Source: Miltoncostaea sp963703045 (GTDB taxonomy: Bacteria; Actinomycetota; Thermoleophilia; Miltoncostaeales; Miltoncostaeaceae). From it: 64,000 bases of DNA. Location: positions 1,178,001 to 1,242,000 of the forward strand of contig OY969782.1 of assembly GCA_963703045.1 (NCBI GenBank), read 5' to 3'. Position 1 is the first letter of the stretch, and the number at the start of each line of letters is the position of its first letter. Positions 1 through 8,653 of this stretch are shown here, in pieces. The notes below the pieces were generated by a model. The model was not told the origin of the DNA, ran no database searches, and saw only the letters and a list, made by a program, of their open reading frames with translations. The position numbers and the translations under genes are program-made.

Positions 1-688
1 AGGCAGGCGAGACGTGGCGTCCCTCCGCGCGGAAGGGTGGATCGCCGAGGCGCTCGGTCAGCTCCTCCAGGGAGTCGAACACGGCGGCGGCCCCGGCCGC
101 AACGAGCTCACCGGCGCCGGTTCCGCCGGTCAGGACGCCGACCGAGACGAGGCCGGCCCGGTTGGCCGCCTCGCAGTCCCAGATCGAGTCGCCGATCATC
201 ACCGCCGGCCCGCCGCCGGCCATCTCCAGCGCGACCTGGACGAGGTCGGGCTCGGGCTTCGTGGCCTCGACGTCCGCGGACGTCGTCCATCCGTCCACCA
301 GGTCGCGGCCGCCCACGAGGTCGAGGTAGCGCTCGGCGTCGTCGGCCGGGGCCGAGCTGGCGAGCACCACGGCGCGCATGCGGCGCGACAGGGCCTCGAG
401 CAGGGCGCGGGCGCCCGGCAGCGCGACCACCTCGTCGATGAGCGCGGCGTAGTGCGCCTTCTCGGCGTCGCGCAGCGAGGGGCCGTGGGCGCGCTCGACC
501 TCCTCGCCCGCCAGGGCCGTCACGAGCTGGTCGCCTCCCATGCCGATGTGCCGGTGGATGCGGCGCACCTCGACGGTCACGTCGTGGTCGCGCAGGGCCC
601 GGTACCAGGCCAGCGCGTGCTGGTAGTTCGAATCCACGAGCGTCCCGTCGATGTCGACGATCGCCGCGGTGTGTCCGTCTTCGCTGAT
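1..688 (-). CDS. HAD-family phosphatase, 3' end outside window
   Basis: Haloacid-dehalogenase hydrolase of the phosphoglycolate phosphatase/beta-phosphoglucomutase type, likely a cytosolic phosphomonoesterase of unknown substrate. All four HAD motifs are visible: DIDGTLVD (nucleophile Asp) near residues 12-19, a motif II Ser in VLASSA, the motif III Lys in TKPEPDLV, and motif IV MIGDSIWD. A helical cap lies between motifs I and II. The frame stays open to the window edge. No ATG, GTG or TTG exists in frame between the stop of the upstream VOC gene and motif I. The best start is ATC at 688, preceded by GGGAGG five bases upstream and giving M-SEDGHTAAIVDIDGT. Family certain, substrate unknown, start codon unusual. 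Confidence 0.85.
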   Translation of the reverse strand, partial: MSEDGHTAAIVDIDGTLVDSNYQHALAWYRALRDHDVTVEVRRIHRHIGMGGDQLVTALAGEEVERAHGPSLRDAEKAHYAALIDEVVALPGARALLEALSRRMRAVVLASSAPADDAERYLDLVGGRDLVDGWTTSADVEATKPEPDLVQVALEMAGGGPAVMIGDSIWDCEAANRAGLVSVGVLTGGTGAGELVAAGAAAVFDSLEELTERLGDPPFRAEGRHVSPA

Positions 689-749
689 GCCGGCCTCCCG
701 TGGTGAGCACCGTTGGTACCCCCGTCGACCGGCGGGAAACGCCCCGCGG

Positions 750-1580
750 TCAGGTCGCCGAGACGAGCACCAGGCGGTTCCCCGAGGGGTCGGCGATCGC
801 CACGCCACCGGCGCCCGGCACGACCGTGCGGCCCGCGTCGGCCAGGCGGCCGGCGACGGCGTCGACGTCGGCGGGGGCGGGGAGCTCGACGTGCACGGCC
901 TCGAGGCCGCGGGAACCGGCGGGTGGAGGGGCGGCCCCGCGCGTGCCCCAGGTGTTGAGGCCGAGGTGGTGGTGGTACCCCCCGGCCGAGACGAACAGGG
1001 CCCCGGGAAGGCCGCGCACGGTGGGCGCGAACCCGACGAGGCCGGCGTGGAAGGCCTCCGCCTCGTCGATGTCGCGGACCTGTAGGTGGACGTGCCCGAC
1101 CACCGTGCCGGCGGGCATGCCCTCGTCGGCGGCGCCGGCCGGCAGGGCACCCAGGACGCCGTCCATGTCCATCGGGAGCGTGGCCATGCGCAGGTCTCCG
1201 CCGGGTTCGCGCCGCCACTCGCCGCGGGGCCGGTCGCGGTAGATCTCGATGCCGTTGCCCTCGGGATCGTCGAGGTAGACGGCCTCGCTCACGAGGTGGT
1301 CGGCGGCCCCCGTGAAGCGCCGGCCGGCCTCCGCGACGCGATGGATCGCACGGGCGAGGTCGGCGCGCGAGGGCACGAGCAGCGCCGTGTGGAACAGCCC
1401 GGTGGTGCGCGGCGGCCGCGGGGGCGCCCCCGGGTCGCCCCGCAGCTCCACCAGCACGCGCCCGCCCGCGCCGAGGCGCACCAGGTCGCCCGCCCGCTCC
1501 TGCACCTCGAGGCCGAGTGCACGGGCGTAGAAGGTCGTCAGCGCGTCGAGGTCGCTCACGACGAGGCTCACGCGGCCCAT
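750..1580 (-). CDS. VOC (glyoxalase/bleomycin-resistance/extradiol dioxygenase) protein, CatE-like, two domains
   Basis: Vicinal-oxygen-chelate protein of 276 residues with two tandem VOC modules (about 1-125 and 130-275), the layout of CatE/YfiE-type catechol 2,3-dioxygenases. Family cues are the VSDLDALTTFYARALGL opening strand, FHTALLV, DDPEGNGIEIYRD closing module 1, GHVHLQVRD opening module 2, and YHHHLGLNTW, a signature I associate with CatE. His and Glu ligands for a divalent metal are present. ATG 1580 gives the domain with no spurious extension; an in-frame start at 1682 would add a basic tail unlike the family. The HAD gene follows about 60 bp downstream on the same strand. Ring cleavage is inferred from family only. 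Confidence 0.8.
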   Translation of the reverse strand: MGRVSLVVSDLDALTTFYARALGLEVQERAGDLVRLGAGGRVLVELRGDPGAPPRPPRTTGLFHTALLVPSRADLARAIHRVAEAGRRFTGAADHLVSEAVYLDDPEGNGIEIYRDRPRGEWRREPGGDLRMATLPMDMDGVLGALPAGAADEGMPAGTVVGHVHLQVRDIDEAEAFHAGLVGFAPTVRGLPGALFVSAGGYHHHLGLNTWGTRGAAPPPAGSRGLEAVHVELPAPADVDAVAGRLADAGRTVVPGAGGVAIADPSGNRLVLVSAT

Positions 1581-1701
1581 GGTCGTTCCGTCGGGGATCG
1601 GCGTCGGACCCCCCCGTCTTGCCTGCGTGCTCACAGGTTTCCTCGCATATCCGCGGCACGAGCTAGACCATCGGGGGGTCATATTCGCAGACGGGCCCGC
1701 C

Positions 1702-1707
1702 TAGCAT
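1702..1707 (+). promoter_or_regulatory. -10 element TAGCAT, leaderless start of small gene
   Basis: TAGCAT lies 7 bases before GTG 1715 with no Shine-Dalgarno between. This is the TANNNT geometry expected when transcription starts on the first base of the start codon. Confidence 0.5.
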
Positions 1708-1714
1708 CCCCCAC

Positions 1715-1936
1715 GTGAACGAGAACCCTCCCGACGAGATCGACCTCATCTCCTTCGCGGAGCCGCCCCTCGATGAGTGGGAGCGCCAGGGTGCGCTCCG
1801 AGAGCTCACTCGAGTGGCGCGCGACCTCGAGCTCGAGGACGCCGACGCCGTCGTCGCGCGACTCGGCCGGCTCACGCACCGGCAGCGCGACGCGGTCGCC
1901 GAGGCGATGGAGCGGATCCTGGAGATGGGCGCCTAG
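1715..1936 (+). CDS. small acidic hypothetical protein (73 aa)
   Basis: Protein of 73 residues that I do not recognise. It is acidic and probably all-helical, with an N-terminal Asp/Glu/Pro-rich stretch (NENPPDEIDLISFAEPPLD), then two amphipathic helices around ALRELTRVARDLELEDADAVVARL and HRQRDAVAEAMERILEMG. It has no signal peptide, membrane segment or cysteine. Support for a real gene is the TAGCAT box 7 bases before GTG 1715, the codon pattern, and absence of a better overlapping frame. It stands alone, divergent from the VOC gene and about 150 bp before the oxoglutarate dehydrogenase fusion. No function can be assigned. Confidence 0.6.
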   Translation: MNENPPDEIDLISFAEPPLDEWERQGALRELTRVARDLELEDADAVVARLGRLTHRQRDAVAEAMERILEMGA

Positions 1937-2089
1937 CCCTTGGTCGACGCGCGGGGGCGGCGGTCGCCGGCACGCGGCGCCGATCCCGTTCATCTCCGGG
2001 TGCAGGACAACGTGGCCGTGGGCACAAGTGTGCCGTGTCGGCCCGGATCGGCCGCGAGCGCGGCGGACGCGATAGCCTAGGAACCCGGC

Positions 2090-5000
2090 GTGTCAACGAC
2101 CTCCTCCCCCCAGACCATCCAAGTACTGCTGCCCGAGCTCGGTGAATCGGTCACCGAGGGCATCGTGGTCGAGTGGAGGGTCGCCGAGGGCGACGAGGTC
2201 GAGGCGGGACAGCCCCTGCTCGACGTGACCACCGACAAGGTGGACGTGGAGGTGCCCGCGCCGGCGGCCGGCCGCATCTCGCGCATCGTCGCCGCGCCGG
2301 GCGAGACCGTCGAGGTGGGCGCCCTCCTGGCCGAGCTGGCCACGGGCGGCGGGGGCGGCAACGGCTCCGGCAACGGGTCCGCGTCGGACGACGCGGCGCC
2401 GGCCGCCCGGGCGCCCGCCGAGCAGACGGCCGAGCCCGCGGCCGACGCCGGTCCGGCGACCCTGGTGCCGATCGTGCTGCCCGACATGGAGTCGGTCACC
2501 GAGGGCACGGTCGTGGAGTGGAGGGTGGCGGTCGGTGACGCCGTCGCGGCCGAGCAGGTCATCGTCGAGGTCTCGACCGACAAGGTCGACCTCGAGGTGC
2601 CCGCACCTGCCGCCGGCCGCCTCGAGTCGATCGCGGTGCCGGCGGGCGAGACCTTCACGGTGGGGCAGCCGCTCGGTCAGATCGCCGCCGGTGATCCCGG
2701 TACGGCGACGCCGTCCCCCACGCCCTCCGAGCCGGCCCCGGCCGTCAACGCCGGCCCCGCCCCCGACGGGACGGCGGCCGCGGGCACCGAGTGGCCCGCG
2801 ATCTCCCCCGTCGCCCGGCGCCTCGCCATCGAGAACGGCGTCGACCCCGGCCGCGTCCAGGGCTCGGGCCCGGGGGGCATGATCCGCAAGGCGGACGTCG
2901 TCGCGGCGGCCTCCTCGTCGGCCCCGGCCGCCGCCCCGCCGGCCGCCGCCGCCCCCGCGGCCGCCGCGCCTCCGCCGGTCGCCGGGGAGCAGCCGGTGGC
3001 TCTGCGCGGGCCCGCCGCCGCGCTCGCGGGGTACATGGACGAGAGCCTCTCGATCCCGACCGCCACGAGCTTCCGCACCCTCGGGGTGGCGACCCTCGAC
3101 GCCCAGCGGCGCCGCATCAACGCCGACCTCGCCGCCGCCGGCGGGGGGGGCAAGCTCTCGTTCACCCACCTGATCGCCTGGGCGATCGTGCGGGCCGTCG
3201 GCTCGCAGCCGGTGATGGGCACGGGCTTCGGCGTCGTGGACGGCAAGCCCCACAAGATGGTCCGCGAGGCGGTCAACCTCGGCCTCGCCGTCAACGTCGA
3301 GCGCAAGGACGGCAGCCGCTCGCTGCTCGTGCCGGTGGTGCGCGACGCGGCGTCGGGCGGCTTCGGCGCGTTCCGCACGGCCTTCGACGACCTGGTGGGG
3401 CGCACCCGGGCCGGCCAGGTGAAGCCCGACGAGCTGCGCGGGGCCACCATCACGCTGACCAACCCCGGCGGCATCGGCACCGTCGCCTCGGTTCCGCGGT
3501 TGATGCCGGGCCAGGGCACGATCGTCGCCACCGGCTCGATCGGCTACCCGCCCGGGCTGGCCTCGGTGCGTCCCGAGGCCCTCCAGGAGCTCGGCGTCGA
3601 GAAGGTCATGACGGTGACCTCGACCTACGACCACCGCGTCATCCAGGGCGCCGAGAGCGGGGCGTTCCTCGCCGAGATCGACCGGCTGCTGTCCGGCGAG
3701 GAGGGCTTCTACGACGACGTGCGGTCGGGCCTCGGCCTGGGCGCCGCGGCGCCGGCCGTCGAGGCCGCGCCGGCACCCGTGCCGGCGAGCGTCCCCGCCC
3801 CGGGCGGCGTGCCCGCCGTCACCGACGACGAGATGCTCGCCGGCGTGGCGGCCGCGATGTCGGTCGTCAAGGCCCACCGCAGCCACGGGCACCTGGCCGC
3901 CCGCCTCGACCCGCTGGGCTCCGAGCCCCCGGGCGACCCCGCGCTCAGCACCGAGAACGTCGGGCTCACGCCGGAGGTGATGGCGCGCATCCCGGCGTCC
4001 CTGCTGCGGGTCAAGGTGCCCGGCGATTCGTTCGCCGCCGCCCTGCCGCACCTGCGCGATGCCTACTGCGGCACCATCGCCTACGAGATCGAGCACCTGT
4101 CCGAGCACCAGAAGCGGCTCTGGCTGCGCGGCGTCATCGAGTCCGGCCGGCTGCGCGCGCCGCTCGACGGCGAGCGACGCGTCGAGGCGCTCGGGCGGCT
4201 GGTCGAGGTCAACGCCTTCGAGCGGTTCCTGCGGCGCACCTACCTCGGCCAGAAGACCTTCTCCATCGAGGGCGTCGATGCGCTCGTGACGATCACCGAC
4301 CACGTGATCGAGCAGGTCGCCGACGAGGGGGCGACGGAGGTCGTGCTCGGCATGGCGCACCGCGGACGCCTCGCGTTCATCACCCACGTGGTGGGCCGCC
4401 CGCCCGAGTCGATCCTCGCCGAGTTCGAGGGCCACATGGCCTTCGAGTCGGGCGACGAGGACATGCGCGAGACGGCCGGCGACGTCAAGTACCACCTCGG
4501 CGCCGAGGGCAAGTGGGTCACCGCCTCCGGGCGGGAGGTCACGATCAAGCTCGCGGCCAACCCCAGCCACCTCGAGCAGGTGAACGCCGTCGCCGAGGGC
4601 TACACGCGCGCCGTGCAGACGGTCCGCTCGGCGCGCGACCCGCGCCACGACCCCACCACGGCCGTGCCGGTGCTGATCCACGGCGACGCGGCCTTCACCG
4701 GCCAGGGCGTCGTGGCCGAGACGCTCAACCTCCAGACCCTCAAGGGGTACCGCACCGGCGGCACGGTGCACATCATCGCGAACAACCAGATCGGCTTCAC
4801 CACCGATCCGTTCGACTCGCGCTCGACCTACCACGTGAGCGACCTGGCCCGCGGCTTCGACATCCCCGTCATCCACGTGAACGCCGATGACGTGGACGCC
4901 TGCATCAGCGCCGCCCAGATCGCCTCGGCGTACCGCGCCCGGTACCAGCAGGACGTGCTCATCAACCTCATCGGCTACCGGCGCCTGGGCCACAACGAGC

Positions 5001-6445
5001 TCGACGAGCCGGCGTACACGCAGCCCGTGATGAGCCGCACGATCAAGGCGCACCCGCCGGTCAGCAAGCTCTACGCCCAGAGGCTGATCGACGAGGGCGT
5101 GCTCACCCGCGAGCGGGTCAACGAGATGATCGCGGCGGCGGAGGGCCGCATGCGGGGGGCGCACGAGGCCGTCACCAGCCGGGGCGAGCTCGGGAACGAC
5201 GGCGCGGAGAACAGCCGCCCGACCCCGCGCACGCCGGCCCGCGTGCAGACCGCGGTCTCCGAGGACAGGCTGCGCAGCCTCAACGAGCAGCTCCTGAGCG
5301 TGCCCGACGGCTTCACGATCCACCCGAAGCTGCGGCCGCAGCTCGAGCGTCGCCGCGAGGGCTTCTCCGCCGAGAACGGCATCGTCTGGGGGCACGCGGA
5401 GGCCCTCGCGTTCGCCTCGCTCCTCACCGAGGGCGTTCCCGTGCGCCTCACCGGCCAGGACGTGGCCCGCGGCACGTTCAGCCAGCGCCACCTCGAGCTG
5501 CACGACATGGGCGAGGGCGAGACCTGGACGCCGCACACCGGCCGCGTCCACACGCCGCTCGCCAAGCTCGAGAACGCCTCGGCCTCGCTCGAGCTGCACA
5601 ACAGCCCCCTGTCGGAGGCCGCGGCCGTCGGCTTCGAGTACGGCTACAGCACGCAGGCGCTCGAGTCCCTCGTGCTCTGGGAGGCGCAGTACGGCGACTT
5701 CGCCAACGGCGCCCAGATCATGATCGACCAGTTCATCGTGTCGGGCCGCGCGAAGTGGGGCGAGGCCTCTCGGCTGACGATGCTGCTGCCGCACGGCTAC
5801 GAGGGCAACGGCCCCGAGCACTCCTCGGCCCGCATCGAGCGCTTCCTGCAGGCCGCGGCCGAGGACAACATCATGGTGGCCAACTGCTCGACGGCCGCCA
5901 ACTACTTCCACCTGCTCCGCAAGCAGGCGCTCACCCACCACGGGCGTCCGCTCATCATCTTCACGCCGAAGAGCCTGCTCCGCGCCAAGAGCGCGTCGTC
6001 GAGCCTGGCCGACCTCACCGACGGCGCCTTCCACACGGTGTTCGACGACGCCGCGGCGTCGCAGCGCGCCGACGACGTCACCCGCCTGATCCTCTGCTCG
6101 GGCAAGGTCTTCCACGAGCTCGACGGACACGACGAGCGCACGGACCACCCCGAGCTGGCCATCGGCCGGGTCGAGCTGCTCTTCCCGTTCCCGGAGGAGC
6201 GGATCCGTGAGCTGGTGGCTTCGTACCCGAACCTCACGTCGCTGACCTGGGTCCAGGAGGAGCCGCGCAACATGGGGGCGTGGGAGTTCGCGCGCTTCCA
6301 GCTCGAGCGGGTCTTGCCCGAGGGCGTACGCTTGGAGTACGTCGGCCGAGCCCGGCGCGCGAGCACCAGCGAGGGGTATCCGCAGGCCCACCAGGCCGAG
6401 CAGGAGCGACTCCTCCGCGCCGCACTCAATCCAGACGGGGAGTAA
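2090..6445 (+). CDS. fused 2-oxoglutarate dehydrogenase: two lipoyl domains + E2 succinyltransferase + E1
   Basis: Multifunctional 2-oxoglutarate dehydrogenase/decarboxylase of 1451 residues that turns 2-oxoglutarate and CoA into succinyl-CoA and CO2. Domain order: lipoyl domain 1 (about 8-86, lipoyl Lys50 in TTDKVD), lipoyl domain 2 (125-200, Lys165 in STDKVD), E3/E1-binding domain (235-272), Ala/Pro linker, E2 catalytic domain (about 303-545, ending in DHRVIQGAESG), then the ThDP-dependent E1 (about 560-1451) with MAHRGRLAFI, KYHLG, NPSHLEQVNAV, HGDAAFTGQG, NNQIGFTT and GTFSQRHLELHD. E2-E1 fusion is the mycobacterial KGD/corynebacterial OdhA plan, but those proteins lack their own lipoyl domains. 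The second lipoyl domain lacks the Gly of the usual GESVTEG. GTG 2090 has AGGA 7 bases upstream. E3 follows 7 bp downstream. Confidence 0.95.
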   Translation: MSTTSSPQTIQVLLPELGESVTEGIVVEWRVAEGDEVEAGQPLLDVTTDKVDVEVPAPAAGRISRIVAAPGETVEVGALLAELATGGGGGNGSGNGSASDDAAPAARAPAEQTAEPAADAGPATLVPIVLPDMESVTEGTVVEWRVAVGDAVAAEQVIVEVSTDKVDLEVPAPAAGRLESIAVPAGETFTVGQPLGQIAAGDPGTATPSPTPSEPAPAVNAGPAPDGTAAAGTEWPAISPVARRLAIENGVDPGRVQGSGPGGMIRKADVVAAASSSAPAAAPPAAAAPAAAAPPPVAGEQPVALRGPAAALAGYMDESLSIPTATSFRTLGVATLDAQRRRINADLAAAGGGGKLSFTHLIAWAIVRAVGSQPVMGTGFGVVDGKPHKMVREAVNLGLAVNVERKDGSRSLLVPVVRDAASGGFGAFRTAFDDLVGRTRAGQVKPDELRGATITLTNPGGIGTVASVPRLMPGQGTIVATGSIGYPPGLASVRPEALQELGVEKVMTVTSTYDHRVIQGAESGAFLAEIDRLLSGEEGFYDDVRSGLGLGAAAPAVEAAPAPVPASVPAPGGVPAVTDDEMLAGVAAAMSVVKAHRSHGHLAARLDPLGSEPPGDPALSTENVGLTPEVMARIPASLLRVKVPGDSFAAALPHLRDAYCGTIAYEIEHLSEHQKRLWLRGVIESGRLRAPLDGERRVEALGRLVEVNAFERFLRRTYLGQKTFSIEGVDALVTITDHVIEQVADEGATEVVLGMAHRGRLAFITHVVGRPPESILAEFEGHMAFESGDEDMRETAGDVKYHLGAEGKWVTASGREVTIKLAANPSHLEQVNAVAEGYTRAVQTVRSARDPRHDPTTAVPVLIHGDAAFTGQGVVAETLNLQTLKGYRTGGTVHIIANNQIGFTTDPFDSRSTYHVSDLARGFDIPVIHVNADDVDACISAAQIASAYRARYQQDVLINLIGYRRLGHNELDEPAYTQPVMSRTIKAHPPVSKLYAQRLIDEGVLTRERVNEMIAAAEGRMRGAHEAVTSRGELGNDGAENSRPTPRTPARVQTAVSEDRLRSLNEQLLSVPDGFTIHPKLRPQLERRREGFSAENGIVWGHAEALAFASLLTEGVPVRLTGQDVARGTFSQRHLELHDMGEGETWTPHTGRVHTPLAKLENASASLELHNSPLSEAAAVGFEYGYSTQALESLVLWEAQYGDFANGAQIMIDQFIVSGRAKWGEASRLTMLLPHGYEGNGPEHSSARIERFLQAAAEDNIMVANCSTAANYFHLLRKQALTHHGRPLIIFTPKSLLRAKSASSSLADLTDGAFHTVFDDAAASQRADDVTRLILCSGKVFHELDGHDERTDHPELAIGRVELLFPFPEERIRELVASYPNLTSLTWVQEEPRNMGAWEFARFQLERVLPEGVRLEYVGRARRASTSEGYPQAHQAEQERLLRAALNPDGE

Positions 6446-6452
6446 CCACGAC

Positions 6453-7826
6453 ATGAGCGACCCCTCGCGGGTCGTCGTGCTGGGCGGTGGCCCGGCCGGC
6501 GACGTCGCCGCCCTGCGCGCCGCCCAGCTCGGCGCGACGGTGACCATGATCGAGCGCGCCGAGCTCGGAGGCACCTGCCTCAACTGGGGATGCATCCCCA
6601 CGAAGTCCCTGCTCGCGACCGCCGACCTGCTGCGCCGCATCCGGCGCGCCGACGAGTTCGGCCTCGTCGTGCCCGAGGTCTCCTTCGACTTCCCCAAGAT
6701 GATGGAGCGCAAGGAGGGCGTCGTCCTCAAGATGCGCCAGGGGGTCGAGGGAGCGGCGAAGCGCAAGGGCGTGACCGTCGTGCGCGGCGAGGGACGGGTG
6801 GACGGCGACGCGGTCGTGGTCGATGGCGAGCGCTACCCGTTCGACCACCTGGTCGTGTCCGTCGGCACCGAGCCCTCGGGCCTGCCGGGCTACGACATGG
6901 ACCATCCGGCGGTGCTCACCTCGAACGAGATCCTCCGCCTCGAGGCGGTGCCCGAGAGCATGATCGTGGTCGGCGGCGGCGTCATCGGCTGCGAGTTCGC
7001 CAGCCTCTTCGCGGCGCTCGGCACGAAGATCACGATCGTCGAGATCCTGCCGCGGCTGATCGCGGGCATCGACAACCGCACCGCCTCGCAGTTCCAGAAG
7101 CTCCTCGAGAAGGACGGCGTGGCGATCCACCTCGGGCGCCAGGCCGAGATCAGCGACTACCGCGACGACGGCGTCACGGTGACGCTGGACGACGGCACCG
7201 AGATCTCGGCCGAGAAGCTGCTCGTGTCGGTCGGCCGCCGCTCGCAGGCCGCCGGTATCGGGCTCGAGGAGGCCGGCGTCGAGGTGACCGAGCGCGGGCA
7301 CGTGATCGTCGACGAGTACCTGCGCACGGCCAACCCCAAGATCTGGGCGGTCGGGGACTGCATCGGCGGGCTCCAGCTCGCCCACCTCGCCTCGGCCGAG
7401 GGCGGCCGGGCGGTCGAGAACGCGCTCACCGGCACCCCGCTCCCGATGGACCGCACCGTGGTGCCGAGCTGCATCTACACCCATCCCGAGATCGCCTCGG
7501 TGGGACTCAACGCGGACGCGGCCAAGGAGGCCGGTCACGAGGTCAAGCTCGGGCAGGCGCGTTTCCTGGGCTCGGGCAAGGCGCTCGGCGAGGGTGAGCC
7601 GGACGGCTACGCCCAGCTCGTGATGGACAGCTCGACCGGGCTGCTGCTCGGCGCCACGATCATGGGCGTCCACGCCGTCGAGATGATCCACGAGATCGGC
7701 GTGGCCATCGCCGAGGGCCTGACCGTCGCCGAGCTCGGCGAGATCATCCACGCGCACCCGACGGTGAGCGAGATGGTGATGGACGCCGCGCAGCAGGCGG
7801 TCGGCGTCGCCCCCTACCTCAGCTAG
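6453..7826 (+). CDS. lpdA: dihydrolipoyl dehydrogenase (E3)
   Basis: FAD-dependent E3 (457 residues, normal length) that reoxidises dihydrolipoamide on the E2 lipoyl domains with NAD+. Visible parts are the N-terminal FAD fold VVVLGGGPAGDVAA, the redox-active disulfide in GGTCLNWGCIPTKSL, the NAD-binding IVVGGGVIGCEFA, the second FAD motif IWAVGDCIGG, and the C-terminal dimer/catalytic segment HAHPTVSEMV with the His-x4-Glu pair. It starts 7 bp after the stop of the oxoglutarate dehydrogenase fusion and is surely co-transcribed, so it most likely serves that complex and perhaps other lipoyl enzymes elsewhere. Confidence 0.95.
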   Translation: MSDPSRVVVLGGGPAGDVAALRAAQLGATVTMIERAELGGTCLNWGCIPTKSLLATADLLRRIRRADEFGLVVPEVSFDFPKMMERKEGVVLKMRQGVEGAAKRKGVTVVRGEGRVDGDAVVVDGERYPFDHLVVSVGTEPSGLPGYDMDHPAVLTSNEILRLEAVPESMIVVGGGVIGCEFASLFAALGTKITIVEILPRLIAGIDNRTASQFQKLLEKDGVAIHLGRQAEISDYRDDGVTVTLDDGTEISAEKLLVSVGRRSQAAGIGLEEAGVEVTERGHVIVDEYLRTANPKIWAVGDCIGGLQLAHLASAEGGRAVENALTGTPLPMDRTVVPSCIYTHPEIASVGLNADAAKEAGHEVKLGQARFLGSGKALGEGEPDGYAQLVMDSSTGLLLGATIMGVHAVEMIHEIGVAIAEGLTVAELGEIIHAHPTVSEMVMDAAQQAVGVAPYLS

Positions 7827-7905
7827 CGGGAACCCGCCGCACACCTGGCGCCGGCTCGGTCCCGCCGAGCTGGGGCCGCACGAGGCCGTCGCGCGGCCGG
7901 TCGGG

Positions 7906-8643
7906 TTGCTGCGCGCGATGCCCGCGGCCGGACCACCCGTGGTCTCGTGGTCGCAGGTGGCGACCCCGGGCCTGGTGCTGGGACGCTCCGGGGCCGAGCC
8001 GGCGGTCGACCGGGACGCGGCCGCCCGCGCCGGCGTGCAGGTGGTGCGCCGGACGTCCGGCGGGGGACCGGTGCTCTGGGACCGCGACCTGCTGGCGCTC
8101 GACATCGTGCTGCCGCGCGGTCACCCCCTCGCCGGCGACGACGTCGTGATGGCGTATCGGTGGCTGGGGGAGGCGATCGCCGCCGCGCTGCGAAGGTGTG
8201 GGGTGGGCGACGTGGAGGTGGTGGGCGTGGAGCGGGCGAGGCGGGCGCGCAGCAACCCGGGGCCGGCGGCCGACGCCTGCTTCGGCGGCCTCTCCCCCTT
8301 CGAGGTGACGGCGGGCGGCCGCAAGGTGCTCGGGTTGTCGCAGGCGCGGCGCGGACCCGGGACGCTGCTGCAGGCGGGCATCCCGTTGCGCTTCGACGCG
8401 CCGGGGCTGGCGCGCCTGCTCGGCCGCGACGCGGCGTGGGAGCGGGGGCTCGCCGCCGCCGCCGCGGGAGTCGGCGAGCTGACGGGCGGCGTGGACGCCG
8501 ACGCGCTCGTGGCCGCGATCGACGCCGAGGTGGCCGACCGGTGCGACGTCGATCTGACGCCCGACGCGCCCACCGCCGCCGAGAGGGACGTCATCGCGGC
8601 CGTCGTGGCCGAGAGGCTCGGCCCCTCCGGCGGCGGGGCATAG
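7906..8643 (+). CDS. lipoate-protein ligase A-like protein (BPL/LPL fold)
   Basis: Member of the biotin/lipoate A/B protein ligase fold, expected to attach lipoate (or move octanoyl groups) to lipoyl domains such as the two encoded just upstream. Cues are RRTSGGGPVLWDRD (the RRxSGGG ligand-binding loop), DIVLPRGHPL, a CFGGLSPFEVTAGGRKVLGLSQAR core with the catalytic-type Lys, and LLQAGIPL. In-frame sequence upstream of TTG 7906 reads TWRRLGPAELGPHEAVARPVG, which resembles the family N-terminus, yet no ATG, GTG or TTG precedes it. The true start is therefore unsettled and the protein may begin near 7828-7846, next to the lpdA stop. Placement supports a lipoylation role for the dehydrogenase. 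Confidence 0.8.
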   Translation: MLRAMPAAGPPVVSWSQVATPGLVLGRSGAEPAVDRDAAARAGVQVVRRTSGGGPVLWDRDLLALDIVLPRGHPLAGDDVVMAYRWLGEAIAAALRRCGVGDVEVVGVERARRARSNPGPAADACFGGLSPFEVTAGGRKVLGLSQARRGPGTLLQAGIPLRFDAPGLARLLGRDAAWERGLAAAAAGVGELTGGVDADALVAAIDAEVADRCDVDLTPDAPTAAERDVIAAVVAERLGPSGGGA

Positions 8644-8646
8644 GAT
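8641..8646 (+). promoter_or_regulatory. -10 element TAGGAT, leaderless start of CapA-like gene
   Basis: TAGGAT ends 7 bases before GTG 8654 and only 1 base before GTG 8648, so it favours 8654 as a leaderless start. It overlaps the stop codon of the lipoate-ligase-like gene. Confidence 0.45.
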
Positions 8647-8653
8647 CGTGGCG

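Noticed and set aside
2093..6766. Very long open frame antisense to the oxoglutarate dehydrogenase fusion and lpdA
   Set aside because: The sense strand has continuous catalytic motifs; the antisense translation is low-complexity Arg/His/Gly without motifs, as expected in GC-rich DNA.
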